Source of the DNA: Gnetum montanum
Lineage: Eukaryota; Streptophyta; Gnetopsida; Gnetales; Gnetaceae
Direction of reading: 5' to 3'
Length of the DNA stretch: 64,000 nt
Assembly: GCA_015680685.1 (NCBI GenBank)
Contig: MNCI01030941.1
Span: 1-64,000 of the forward strand
The translations under genes and the position numbers were made by a program. Of this stretch, positions 22,080 to 32,899 are shown in pieces. Under the pieces are notes generated by a model that was not told the origin of the DNA, made no database searches, and was given only the letters and a program-made list of their open reading frames with translations. Within the stretch, counting starts at the first letter, position 1, and every line of letters begins with the position of its first letter.

Positions 22080-23275
22080 ATGGCACCTAAGAAGAAACAA
22101 GTGCAAGATTAGAATCATGACATGGAGAGTATGAAGTTAGCCTTCCAGATGATGATTACTTGATTGGATGAAATCAACATGAAGGTGGATAGAGAAGTTG
22201 GTCCTAGCCATATTCAAACATGTGGAGGTGAAGAGCATCTATGTTTAGATGAAGAAGTTTCATAGCTAGGTGGAGATGGAGTAGATGAAGAGGAAGGTCA
22301 ATCTAGCCACGAAAGTTTAAAAAACCATCAGCCAAAGATTCCAATGGAATGAAATACTCTTTCTTAAATAATAACTCTAAGGGCTCTAGTGATACTCAAT
22401 ACTTCTTCAAGCAAGCTTGACAATGAAGATGAGGCAAGGCTACTAGGGTGTTCAAAAATTATTCAAGACTTCCATATGTAGCATTGAAGACTTTCAATGA
22501 TGTAGAATGGTACCAATTCTTATGAAAGTTGGCTAAAGGCACTTGAGAAGCATGTTTTGTTGGAAGAGGTACCATATAACTTGAGGGTACCTATTGTTGA
22601 ATCCAAATTAGACGGTATGGCTTCTACATGGTGGAAAAAGAAATCCCAAGCTTATGAAAGATGAAATAGTCAACTTATTAGAGATTGGGATTTCATGAAA
22701 TATAGGTTGAAAAGGAAATTTGAATAGTATCATCATAGATAAGAAAATATTATGAAGTTAAAATTACTAAGGCAAGGTCACAAGGATGTCAAAGAATTTT
22801 ATATCAAATTTTGTAATCTATTCCATCATGCTAAGGTAAACTAGAAGGAGTATTATCAAGCTTCAATCTTTTTAGGAGGTCTCAAAATGGTGTACCAACA
22901 AGAGTTCTTTTATGAGCCACAAACCCTTGATTATGCTTATGATTTAGTACTCAACATTGAGAGAAAATTAGATGTACTTGGAAATAAAAGCAAACAAAAT
23001 TCTAAGAATAAGGAGAAAGGATCTAGATTTGATAAGGAATCCAAATCCAAGTCTAAAGACAAGAAGGGAAGCCAAGATAAGAAGACTAAAGGAGATGATG
23101 AAAAGGGTAAAAATAGGAAGGACCTAAGCAAGGAAGGCAAGGGTCAAGGTAGTAGCTCATCAAACTTTTAGTGCTTTAAGTGTGAAGAATAGGGACATAA
23201 TCAATGAGAATGTCCACTTCACAAGGTAGCCAAGGGCAAAGATGTGAAAACCATGGAGGTGTAGGAGATATCAAG
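22080..23275 (+). pseudogene. gag: TE-D gag remnant
   Basis: Starts MAPKKKQVQD at ATG 22080, 49 bases after the PBS. The capsid domain includes NWLKALEKHVLLEEVPYNLR-type sequence and TWWKKKS (about 22530-22660). The frame then opens for 94 codons (22887-23171), YQQEFFYEPQTLDYAYDLVL, into a Lys/Asp/Ser-rich basic linker. At 23172-23213 is a CCHC knuckle, CFKCEE-GHNQ-ECP, with two in-frame stops where Gln or Arg is expected. Order and knuckle are typical of plant chromoviruses. Confidence 0.75.
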
Positions 23276-23389
23276 CCAAGCTATTCAGAGAGGTAATCCT
23301 AATGCTCTAAAAATTAAGGGTGTTTCTAAATTAAATTCTTGTGCATTCATGGGGAATGTCAATAGAGGAGATCATCCTAATAGGAAATT

Positions 23390-23785
23390 GTTTTTTTAGA
23401 TTAGGGCTAGTTGTTTACTTAGTGGGGAATGGATTCGTGTTTTGATTGATGGGGAAGCCCAAGAATATGTTATTTGATCTAAGGTAGTTACTAGATTAGG
23501 TTTGGTAACTAATCCTCATCCAAGACCCTATAAGGTGCATTGGTTATCTAAATATTTTTCCCAAGAGGTGAGGAAAAAATGTACTTTGAAATTTAAAATT
23601 GGGAGTTTTCATGATATAGTAAGGTGTGATGTGCTTCCAATAAATTTTGCTAATGCAATTCTTTAAAGACCTTGGAATTTTAACAATGGTGCTCAGTTTG
23701 ATGAAGAAAGAAATGTGTGGAGTGCTATTAGACCTAATGGAATCCATGATTTGATTCCTATGATAGCTGAACAAGAGAGGTAGCA
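23390..23785 (+). pseudogene. pol (PR): TE-D aspartic protease remnant
   Basis: The frame reads FF-IRAS, then VLIDGEAQEYVI, where the family normally has a D-S-G(A)-S active site (here D-G-E-A). RLGLVTNPHPRPYKVHWL, CDVLPINFANAIL-RPW and FDEERNVW follow; the last two match the GRPW end of chromovirus-type protease. The element breaks off near 23880, where minus-strand TE-E sequence begins. No RT follows. Confidence 0.7.
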
Positions 23786-23884
23786 AAACTCACTTAATGC
23801 TTTCTTAATCCTTTTAGGATAGAGGGAATATATTAAGGAACATGGTGAAACTGGTTTTGGATTTGTTGTTTTTATGATTGTTGG

Positions 23885-24590
23885 ATGGGAACCACATCAT
23901 GCAAAGAATTTAGCTTTCTATTATTGGTCAACAATGGAATAGTGAGAAATCCATGGAAACACTTATGCACTCAAGAGGATAGGCAATTATATAGAGCATT
24001 GAATCCCTTTGAAGTCAAATCCTTATCAATCCATTTGATCCTTCCCAAGTTTGAAAACTACCAAGGTCAAAAGTTTGTTAAAAATTTTATTAAGGAAGGG
24101 AACTTCATATTTCTAAAATAAGAAACACCATAGTGTTTGCATATGGTTGGATGACATGGACTCATTACCTATCTCATAAAATAGAAATCATGCCTTAGTT
24201 ATCAATATCAAAATTCAAAGATAGAATCTAAGCATTAGCAATTATATAACATTATATTAAAAACCAACATCAAAAGAAACCACAACTACATTGTATCTTA
24301 TTGAAAATAATGAAAAAACAAGAAAAAATAAACATAAGAAAAGTTCAAATCAAATAAAGTAAACTATAGAAAAAATTATAAAATGTACTAATGATGTTGT
24401 AAAACAAAAAATGGTGTAAATAAAAATAATGTAAAAACAAAAAAAATGTAAAAACTAAGTCACTTTGTATGATTAGAATGGATGGCCATCTCCACTACAA
24501 CTAAGATAGAAGGAGGAGATCCAAAATACTGAGCATGCTTGTTCATTTGAGGAGGTGTTGTGGTCACTAGTTCTCTTAGGCTCATGGAAA
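23885..24590 (-). other. TE-E post-integrase non-coding region
   Basis: Aligns with TE-C 12260-12990 and has no conserved frame. AT-rich with several A runs (24300-24460). Confidence 0.5.
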
Positions 24591-25725
24591 GTTTTGATTT
24601 GTTATATGTTGACCAACAATTTCTTATTTGGGATTTTAGGTTTGTATATCAACATGGCCCCAAAACGAAAGGTATCATAGATGATGTAAGGCCATTCCCC
24701 CAATGTTTGCAACTTAGTTCTTTATGGTACATGTGTGGGGTTCCAGTAAAGAACCTTGTCTCTCGATTGAAATTTTACCTTCCTTATTTTAAGGTCATGG
24801 TGTTGCTTATTGAATGCCTTTTACAATTAATTAAATGATAGGGCTGTAAATTGGTTCTTGTCTAGAAAGTTGAGGTTCATCTATCTTTATTTTTGTTCTA
24901 GACTTAAGTCAAGCTTAAGATCACAGGGCATTGAAAGTGTATGGAGCTCAAATTGGATAAGAAGAGTTGGCAATTTTCCATACCCTAGCTCATAAGGAGA
25001 ATATTATATAGGGAGTTTTTATGTGGAGTGGTAGGCCAAAAGGGAATTGTCAAGTTTCATGTTCATGTCTCTCCTATATTTGCTAATTGTTCTTGTTAAG
25101 ATCTTGGTGATTTCCATATTTATTACCTTAGCTTGACCATTGGATTAGAGGTGATAGAATGTTGTCAATTTATGTTCAACCCCCAAGCATTGGATGAGCT
25201 TCCAAAAGGTGGTGCTTGTAAAGTGAGTACCATAACTAGAAATAACTGCATGTGGCACACCAAACCTATTTACAACATTTTGTTGTAGAAACCAAGTAGC
25301 TATAGAAGATGTATAGTATGTGATGATTACTGCTTCTACCTATTTCATACATTAGTCAATAGCAACTACGATATATGCTTTTCTATTTAACATGGGTGTG
25401 ATAGGATCCATGAAGTCGATGCCCCAAATGTTAAAGGGTTTCAGTAGTTGGACCCATTGTTGAGATCCCTCCATACAAGCAATCATTCCAGCATCATCTT
25501 AGTAGTGTTCACAAGAGTAGATGAATTGGTAAGCATCTCTAAAGAGTATTGACCAATAATACCTAACCATTAGGATCTTAATGGCCATGCATCTCCTAGC
25601 ATAGTCGCCCCCATAAGGACCCTCGTGATCATCTTCAAGAATGCACAATTGATCAGCATCAAGAACATACCAATGAACCAAGCCATCAGTATACACCTTG
25701 TAAAGGTAGCCATTAATCTCCATGA
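24590..25725 (-). pseudogene. pol (INT): TE-E integrase remnant
   Basis: The zinc domain lies in the clean frame 25499-25723 (DDHEGPYGGDYARRC, then YYWS). The core keeps WGIDFMDPIT (25391-25440), with the first catalytic Asp intact. The second motif reads ISSYGTHF (25217-25265), with Asp lost, and the third SNGQAKV (25118-25152), with Glu replaced. The C-terminal part has KVLYWNPTHV and YKPKIPNKKLLVNI. Catalytic losses are the reverse of those in TE-C. Confidence 0.75.
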
Positions 25726-25879
25726 ATCATTTCACCTAGTGAAGAAACTATTATTTCTTCCTATCCTCTAGCTCTTGTGGCATATCATGAGTGAGAAGAT
25801 AGGTTAGAATTCCATCATATAAGTTAGGCTCTTTGGGCATTTGTTTAGTTATAGCCCCAACAAAGAAGAGTTCATCAAG

Positions 25880-26360
25880 AAATTGATTAGAAAGTGCAAT
25901 TTCTTTCTCTTTATTGTCCCATATTAATCAAGATAAGTAATCAACAACCACATTCTCAATTTTCTTTTAATCCACCATCATAAAAGTAAATTCTTGCAAT
26001 ATCACAAGCCATCATATCATATGGGGGCTCACCATTGGTTTGTTCATGAGAAAGTAGATTACACTATGGTATGTGTGTACAAAGACATTGTACCCAAGCA
26101 CATAGTACCTAAATTTCTCCAAGGCATACATTACTACCATTAACTTCTTCTTTGTTGTGGTGTAATTTAGCTATGCACCCATAATAATTTGGCTTGCACG
26201 GTGGATATAGTGAGGATGTTTTTGATCATCCAACTATGTGAGCATGGCTCCCAAGGCATAATTTGATAAATTCATTATGATGTAGAATGGTTTGGACCAA
26301 TCAAGTGCTCATAGAATTAGAGCTTCTACAAGATTCTACTTGAGCTGCTGAAATGCATTT
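25880..26360 (-). pseudogene. pol (RNH): TE-E RNase H remnant
   Basis: Minus-strand reading: SKPFYIIMNLSNYALGAML at the start, LNYTTTKKKLMVVMYALEKF in the middle (the usual Glu is Lys), YYVLGYNVFVHTYHSVI, and ENVVVDYLS at the end. RNase H removes the RNA strand during cDNA synthesis. The region is broken by several stops and is what TE-C has lost. Confidence 0.7.
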
Positions 26361-26599
26361 TCACATTTCTCAGTCTAAATGAACAGAGCCTCTTTCTTTG
26401 TCAGCTCTACCAATGATTTAGCAATCTTAGAGAAATTCTCTATGAATTACTGGTAGTATCCAGTGTGACCAAGAAATGACTAAAAATATTTGACAATTTT
26501 CACTTGTTGGGTAATTCCTTTGATGACCCTTATTTTTTTAGGATCCACCTTGATCCCTTTTCTAAATATTTGATGCCCTAAAATAATGCCTTCTTGGAC

Positions 26600-27200
26600 C
26601 ATCAAACTACTCTTCTACTAGTTAAGTTATGTTTGTCTACACATAACTTTTTATCACTTACATAAGATGACCCAGGGCTTGCTCAAATGTAGTATCATAA
26701 GTGGAGAAATCATCCATGAAGACTTGCATCCATGTAGCATCATAGGTGAGAAGTTGCAAGGGTATTGCATAGACCAAATGACACCTTTTTATATGCAAAA
26801 GTTCCCTAGGAACTCATGAATGTTGTTTTGCCCTAATCTTTAGGTGCAATCTAAATTTTTTTATAGCCATTATAACCATTAATAAATCTATAAAAGTAAT
26901 GCCCCTAAATGATGTCCAACACCTAGTCCATGAATAGTAATGAGAAATTATCTTTGTAAGTCATCATATTCAACAACCTAAAGTTGATATAGACCCTCCA
27001 TTTGTCATCTTTCTTTGGCACTATCACAAGCAGACTAACCCACTCACTATTTGCAATGGGATAGATGAACCCCACCTTGAGGAGTTTTTCAATCTCCTCC
27101 TTAACGATCTACTTGAGTTTCAAGTTCAACCATTACTACAGTTTCCTCTTTGGCTTCATGGAAGGATCTATATAGATGTTGTGATAGCATATCCCTTGGA
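26600..27200 (-). pseudogene. pol (RT): TE-E reverse transcriptase remnant
   Basis: Minus-strand motifs in order: EEIEKLLKVGFIYPIANSEW, VIVPKKDDKWRVYINFRLLN, FINGYNGYKKI, GTFAYKKVSFGLCNTLAT and the active site FMDDFSTY (26701-26725). FMDDFS rather than YVDD is usual in Athila-type RT. Stops replace many residues and the motif order is preserved, so it is recognisable but dead. Confidence 0.78.
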
Positions 27201-27779
27201 TCAACTCTAGTGAGTTTAGTATATAACCAAGTAAAGGTTTTTAGCCACTTGTTGATCACCTTTAACAACTTCACCTTTTTTGAGGAGCAAGGTTGGCATT
27301 GATTATCACTAGCTTTCCACTATTCAAAAAAGCATATTTCATGCTAGTAGGTAGCGTTTTCAACTCTAGGGTCTCCTATTTAAGGATCGTATGTTTTTTA
27401 AACTTTTCCCAATAAGTTTCATTAGATTCATGATAGATTTGGTGATGGATATACTCCATATCATTCATGCCTTCAATGTAGGCAATCATCAAGTTCTCAG
27501 TGGGTTTCATGCAAACTGTTAAGCTACTATCAAGATTAGCTATCAGGCATTGGATATCCTCCTTTTTGTCGCTACTACATATAGGCACCTTTGAATTTCA
27601 AACACATCTACACACTACCTACATTCTGTGATGTTTTTACTTTTCATGGATCATGGTTTTCGCACATAATTGCACCCTATGTCACTATACGTGATGTGTG
27701 GAACTTACTTCTTCTCTATCTTCTCAAATTTATTTTCCTTGGAAATCTCCAAGGAAATGTCTCTTATACTAGCAATGCA

Positions 27780-28045
27780 TCAACAATGCTTACCCAAGCC
27801 CTTCGCAAGATCATTGGGGAGTCTGCCTTATAATTATCAACATGGATCACTAGAAATTCAACAAGATGAGACCACCCATAGATAGTGATTACAATGTTCT
27901 CCACTAGCCCCAAAGGAATTGTGATGGATTAATCTACCAATTCAAGATGAATATTACTCTTCTTAAGTGGAGATAGGTTCTAGGCTTTGTACATCTCATG
28001 AGAAATTAAATTCATACCATAACCTGATTCCAAAAGATCTTTGTA
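27780..28045 (-). pseudogene. pol (PR): TE-E aspartic protease remnant
   Basis: The clean 65-codon frame 27980-28177 ends in LLESGYGMNLISHEMYKA; the active-site D-S-G is E-S-G here. The flap region continues below in another frame. Confidence 0.65.
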
Positions 28046-28199
28046 ATGTTCATTCCCAATGATTTGCAAAAGGCTAAGGGGACTTCCAAGATTATATCTC
28101 TTCCTAGAAAGGTGGCCAACATTTATCCAATTAGTTACAACATAAGTCAACATGACAATATGTACTTTGGGAGGCATTTGATTTTAATGGGACTCAAAG

Positions 28200-30715
28200 G
28201 ATGTAGATGCAAAGGATGAGGGAGAAGTAGGGCTATGAGCTACATATGTTTGTAAGGGCTTTGCAAGATTGTTGGTTTAGAAGAATGGTCTTTTTTAGGA
28301 TTGGCTTTTTGAACCACTTGGTTGAGGAGCTAGCTTTAAGTTAATAGCCCTAGTGGCATTACATTACTATGGCTAGGTTGGAATTTCACCCTACATTGAT
28401 GGAGCAAGTGGTAATTGAGTTGAGGGCAAAGAGACATGTGTACAAGGATGAGAATGATACTAAGGAAATGGAGATTTTCCTCTTGAAGATTAGGCTCTAT
28501 AGTATTCAAGAGGGTATTAGTGATGCTAGAATGAAGCATGAGTAGAAGATTCATGTAGAGAAATGGGTTACTAAACATAGTACCCATATGGATTAGGTTA
28601 TTGGTAAGGATATTTCTACCTTAGTGGTGGCATTCCCCATGATTGTGGATGTTTCCACTAATGGTACTAATCATAAGATTGTGGCGGAGCTCCACTTGGA
28701 TAGTAGGCTTGTTGTTGATGAAACTGCCTAAGGTTTCCTTGAGGATAAGACAACCTTTTGGGTACTTACCTTCTTTCCAATCTAGAATTTAGAGCATGCA
28801 CCTCAAACTTCTACAAGTATGACATAATAGGACAACATCCCGTAGAATATTTGTAGTGGTAGATGTCACATCCACCACCACCATTTGATTCAAAGTCCAC
28901 AACCTCCTCTATTGCAGTAGCCTTGCCCTTATCCTTTTCGTGGGCACTTTCAACTTCCTTCCTTATCCTATGATCATGATCGCTACTTTGTTCTTTGGAT
29001 TCCTCTACTATTTTTAGAGTAATCTGGAACTTTTCATTCAAAGAGTTCCACATATTGTCTACCTTAGTCAAAATTTTAGAAATATACTTTTGAATCAGCA
29101 AGGTATTGTGATGCATCACCTCATCAAGCAGTGCCTCCTTGTCATTGTCATAGAATAGGACCTCTCTTTTGGGGATGGAAGGATCCCAATTATACTCTCC
29201 TACACTTTCTCTTTTATTTTTTCCAACTCTTCTTCTTCTTTGGAAACCTACTCAATCAACCTTTGAATCTTATGAGCCCTTAATTATAAGATTATTCCTT
29301 GGGCATAGACCCCAAGAGTTCTCCACATTTCTATGTGGAGCTCATATATGATATGGAGGACCTACTCCCTTTGAGAATAACCATGGCCAAGACATTTGTG
29401 TAAGAGAGAATAGTACCTACCCATGGCTGCATCCAAGGGTTCATGTATTCATTATTTTCAACCTTGGATCTATTTTCTCAAACTAAACACTAAAGAGTAC
29501 ATTTGATATTTTTCATTCAAGAGTTGAAGCATTGTACTACATCAATGGATTAATTTTAGCTCCAATGACCAATATTAACTTTCTACTTCTTTGATGAGTA
29601 TCCTTTGGAAAAGATTTAATTTTTTCCATTCATTCTCCATGTTCTATAAGACATAGACATTGTGAAAGGCTTGAAGATGATTCTATGAATCTAAGTTGTA
29701 TCTCCCTTTGATCTTGGGAATATTGTTCATATACAACCATTTGGTTTTGCTATCTTTCACATGCCTTGTTGGGATCCTCATAGCCTCTGCAATGTTTAGC
29801 ACATTTCAAGTTGCAAAAAAGGCTCATCATAGTCATAGCCTCTATGATGGATATGATGCCTATGATTCCCTTTGTTGTCCATTCTTTCATGGTGGTGGAC
29901 CTCTCTTGATTGCCCATGCCCTTGGTCTTTACTAGTTTTGTAGGCCCAACAATCATCTCTATCCCATTATTCACCTCTATCATAGTCACATTCTTTACAG
30001 CTATAATTGAAGTTAGACAAGGAATAAGAGGATGAAAAAGGAGAGGAGGAAGGAGGACTAGCACCACCATGGTGTTTGCCACCTCCCCCTTCTATGATCA
30101 TAGCCACAATCATCATCATGATGCTTGTCCCCATCCTTGCCATGACTCCCACCTATGGATCCCTCATGATCATGAAACCCATATTTCCTAGGACTAGGAT
30201 TATTGATAGTGGATTGTAAGTTTTGGTTTATGTTGTCCTCATCAAAGAAAAAGGGAGGAGAGTTAGTGAATTGAGAATCTCCAGAGAAGAGATCCTTACC
30301 ATCTTTTTGACCTACCAGGAACAAGAGGTTAGTGGACTATGTCCTATTTGAAGCTTTGTAATGAATCTTCCGTTGCCAATATTTTTTGCATTGTGCCTTA
30401 GTGGGATGATAATCTTAAGATTCATGGTCATACATAACGTATTCAACATGGAGTCCCTAGATATCCAACCTCATGATAGTTTGATGCAACATCGTAGGAA
30501 CTAATCAATTAGGTGGTAACACAATGTTATCCTGCATGTCCCTCCATCACAACTAGTCACCCAGATGTAGGATGAAGGTAAATCCTAGCACAGTCATTAG
30601 GATAAGCATAGACCGCTTTGCATTGCTAGGGAATTGACTATTTTAACCTAATGCACCTTTGATTGGAAGTGTACTTAAACAATAGTAAAGAATCAACCAT
30701 TTGAGAAGAAGACAT
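28200..30715 (-). pseudogene. gag: TE-E gag remnant
   Basis: Start ATG at 30715 (MSSSQMV), as in TE-C. A Ser/Gly/His-rich segment (GGGGKHHGGASPPSSS, about 30030-30100) and acidic low-complexity frames (30058-30324) are followed by a capsid-like domain (about 29150-29700). A linker (28811-29119) and a Pro/Leu-rich tail (28336-28587) follow. It aligns with TE-C 15430-17950 throughout. Multiple stops. Confidence 0.65.
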
Positions 30716-30846
30716 TATACTTGGAAAGAAAAATAGTGTGCTTTTAATATTATTATTATTCTCAATGATTGCAACTTTAAGGTTTGTTACAATGATTTTG
30801 AATAACTTTCACCAAGTCCTAGATAGCACACATAGCTAACTAAAGT

Positions 30847-30864
30847 CCCTAACAATGACACCAA
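30847..30864 (-). other. TE-E primer-binding site
   Basis: TTGGTGTCATTGTTAGGG on the minus strand beside the LTR end. It is a transition-decayed form of the TE-C and TE-I sites. Confidence 0.6.
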
Positions 30865-31672
30865 TGATGAGCAGTGAATATACCCTACATCCAACCATAT
30901 GAATCACTAACGTTCACTTAGCAATTTGGTTGAATTTCATAGACTTTAGCTCTCTAAGTACACTAGCTTCTACGAGGTAAATCTAACCATTACAATCGTT
31001 ATCTTTGCAGTTTCAATTGTGAGGTGCAAGTATATGGTTAAGTGTAACTAAGGCACATGATTTTTATCATTTTATCTTTTATGAATTAAGTCACCTCAGA
31101 ATAATAAAAGTAATTTAATGCATAATTAATCTAAAAACCAACTAATATTTAACCAATCCTAACATAAACATATGTTCCCAGTTTTTGTACATGGCCTAAA
31201 CATGTTATAGTATCATTGGATTACCAAGAGTTAAATGCATGCTCCAAGTGGTCGTACTTATATTTTCTATTTAATTGATATTAATTCCTTAGTTCAAATT
31301 CATTAAAGTAGATTGCATGAATATTAAATGCATAAAGAAAGCATCACTCTATCCCAAGTACTATAAGGTTTTCTTAGAAAAGCTTGTCTTTATTGTCATT
31401 CACACTATCATGGTCAGGTACATCAGTTCTTGAATAAGGATTCATTCACTTCTTTGACTCATACTGCAGGCACTCAAACAACATTCCAACTTTTAGAACA
31501 AAAAACTATAAGAGCTTTGTGACAACTAAGAAATGGAATGGATGAATCGTGTGCCCAAAAGTGTTGTATTTATAGGTCATCATGCATCCCATGATATTTG
31601 ATATTTGATAATGCATCATAAGATCTAATAGTATGCATCCAATATCAAGGCTTACCAAAAAATGAATCATCA
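30865..31672 (-). repeat. TE-E 5' LTR
   Basis: 808 bp, ending TGATGAGC..TGAATCATCA in window orientation. It is homologous to the TE-C LTRs through R/U5. TATA box at 31567-31574. The 98-bp U3 carries its own short words (GGATGCAT twice, AAATATCA twice), unlike those of TE-C. Confidence 0.75.
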
Positions 31673-32880
31673 AACAACAAAATTCTTTGAACCAATCAAG
31701 GTCCATGCATAGACCAACTATGCCTATGGACAAGGGATTGAACACACATATATCAAAACCTAAGCCACAAACCATAGGGAGATTGGAGGGAGTTAGACTC
31801 ACTAGCATTGAAACATCATATGCCAAGGGAAATTTTCCTTGTAACAATGGAGCATGCCAAATGATCATTAAAGTATAACACATCACCAAACATGTATGAC
31901 TTACTCATGATCTCTCCTACATATAGGGATGCACTAGCTCAAGTATTAACCTCTATCCCTATGAGAAAATACATGCTTGCCAACAAAGAATTTATCCACT
32001 CTATCATTGAGCAAGCTTCACTTAGAGAAAATAGGCATCAACCCATGCTCCACTTCTGTGATAGTTAAGTGAAGATTAAATCTTGAAAATAAGAGGTGCT
32101 ATCTACTCCTCTCCTCATTACTATACATGTTCGTAGATACAAAGTTCACCATATTTATATGGATGATGGGATAACAACTAACATGATATCATTTTCCGTT
32201 GTTGACAATCTAAGCTTAATTGAGAATATATAAGCAACCACTACCTTAGCACTTAACTTATTTAATGGCTCATGAGTAGCAGTGTGAGCTTTCATCTCTT
32301 TAGTTTTTGTGGCTAGTGAGCAATTCCCTACATTTGTCAACTTTCTAGTAGTTGGAGAGATACCTAGCTTCAACTTGATCCTAGGAAGGCCATGGTTAGT
32401 GAAGCTTTAGGCAGTTCCATCTCCTATACACCAGGAGATTTATTTACCATATGAAGGAGGGGAAATTATGATCCATGAGGATAATGTGTCAATACCATTA
32501 ATTAACTATGTCAACATTGACTAAGGTTTAGAGGTGGAGTTTCAAGAGGTCACTCTCAATACTCATACTAGGGCCACCAACAACAAAGATAATAATGATG
32601 CTAGCAACATTAACGCTAGAATACAAAGTGGTCCACAAAATTACATACAACTCACCATGATCAACAAGAAAGGTGGTAAACCTAAATTTGTATCAAAAGG
32701 ATTTCTTAACCTCTCAAAAGTCAAATAACAAGTTCATAGTAAACACTTTACCATTTATTTTGTTAATGGTTAATTGTTTACTTTAGAAATATTGTATCAT
32801 GCTTCATGCTTAGTTTTAGCCTTTTATCCTCTTTCAAGAGCATCCCATACTTACTAGGCAAGTATGAATCATGGCCTACC
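31673..32880 (+). pseudogene. gag-PR: TE-F gag C-terminus and protease remnant
   Basis: The plus-strand frame starts mid-gag beside the TE-E LTR and aligns with TE-G from about 40300. MDKGLNTHISKPKPQTIGRL corresponds to MDKGPKAHTLKPKLQTLGRM of TE-G. The protease reads MDDGITTNMISFSVVDNLSL (about 32160-32220; D-D-G at the active site), then FNLILGRPWLVKL and SPIHQEIYLPYEGGEIMIHE. The tail reads GGKPKFVSKGFLNLSKV and LSRASHTY before a stop. The GRPWL..IHQ..LPY pattern is typical of Tat-type protease. The 5' end is cut off. Confidence 0.7.
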
Positions 32881-32899
32881 ATGACCTTAAACTAGCAAA

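Larger units (their letters stand above)
23885..31672 (-). mobile_element. TE-E: Athila-like Ty3/gypsy element, 3' end missing
   Basis: Minus-strand relative of TE-C. It has a 5' LTR (30865-31672), PBS, gag, PR, RT, RNase H, INT and the start of the post-INT region. It ends abruptly at about 23885, the point corresponding to TE-C 12273, so the extra ORF and 3' LTR are absent. The left neighbour is truncated TE-D in the opposite orientation, which suggests a rearrangement. No matching target-site duplication can be found. Confidence 0.75.

Noticed and set aside
22055-22082. Possible 3' splice site (TTTGTCAATTTCAG) before the TE-D ATG
   Set aside because: No donor in the short space after the PBS, and a relative (TE-B) lacks the pattern. 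Likely chance.
22937-23140. 67-codon minus-strand Ser/Leu/Phe-rich frame
   Set aside because: Shadow of the Lys/Asp/Ser linker of TE-D gag.
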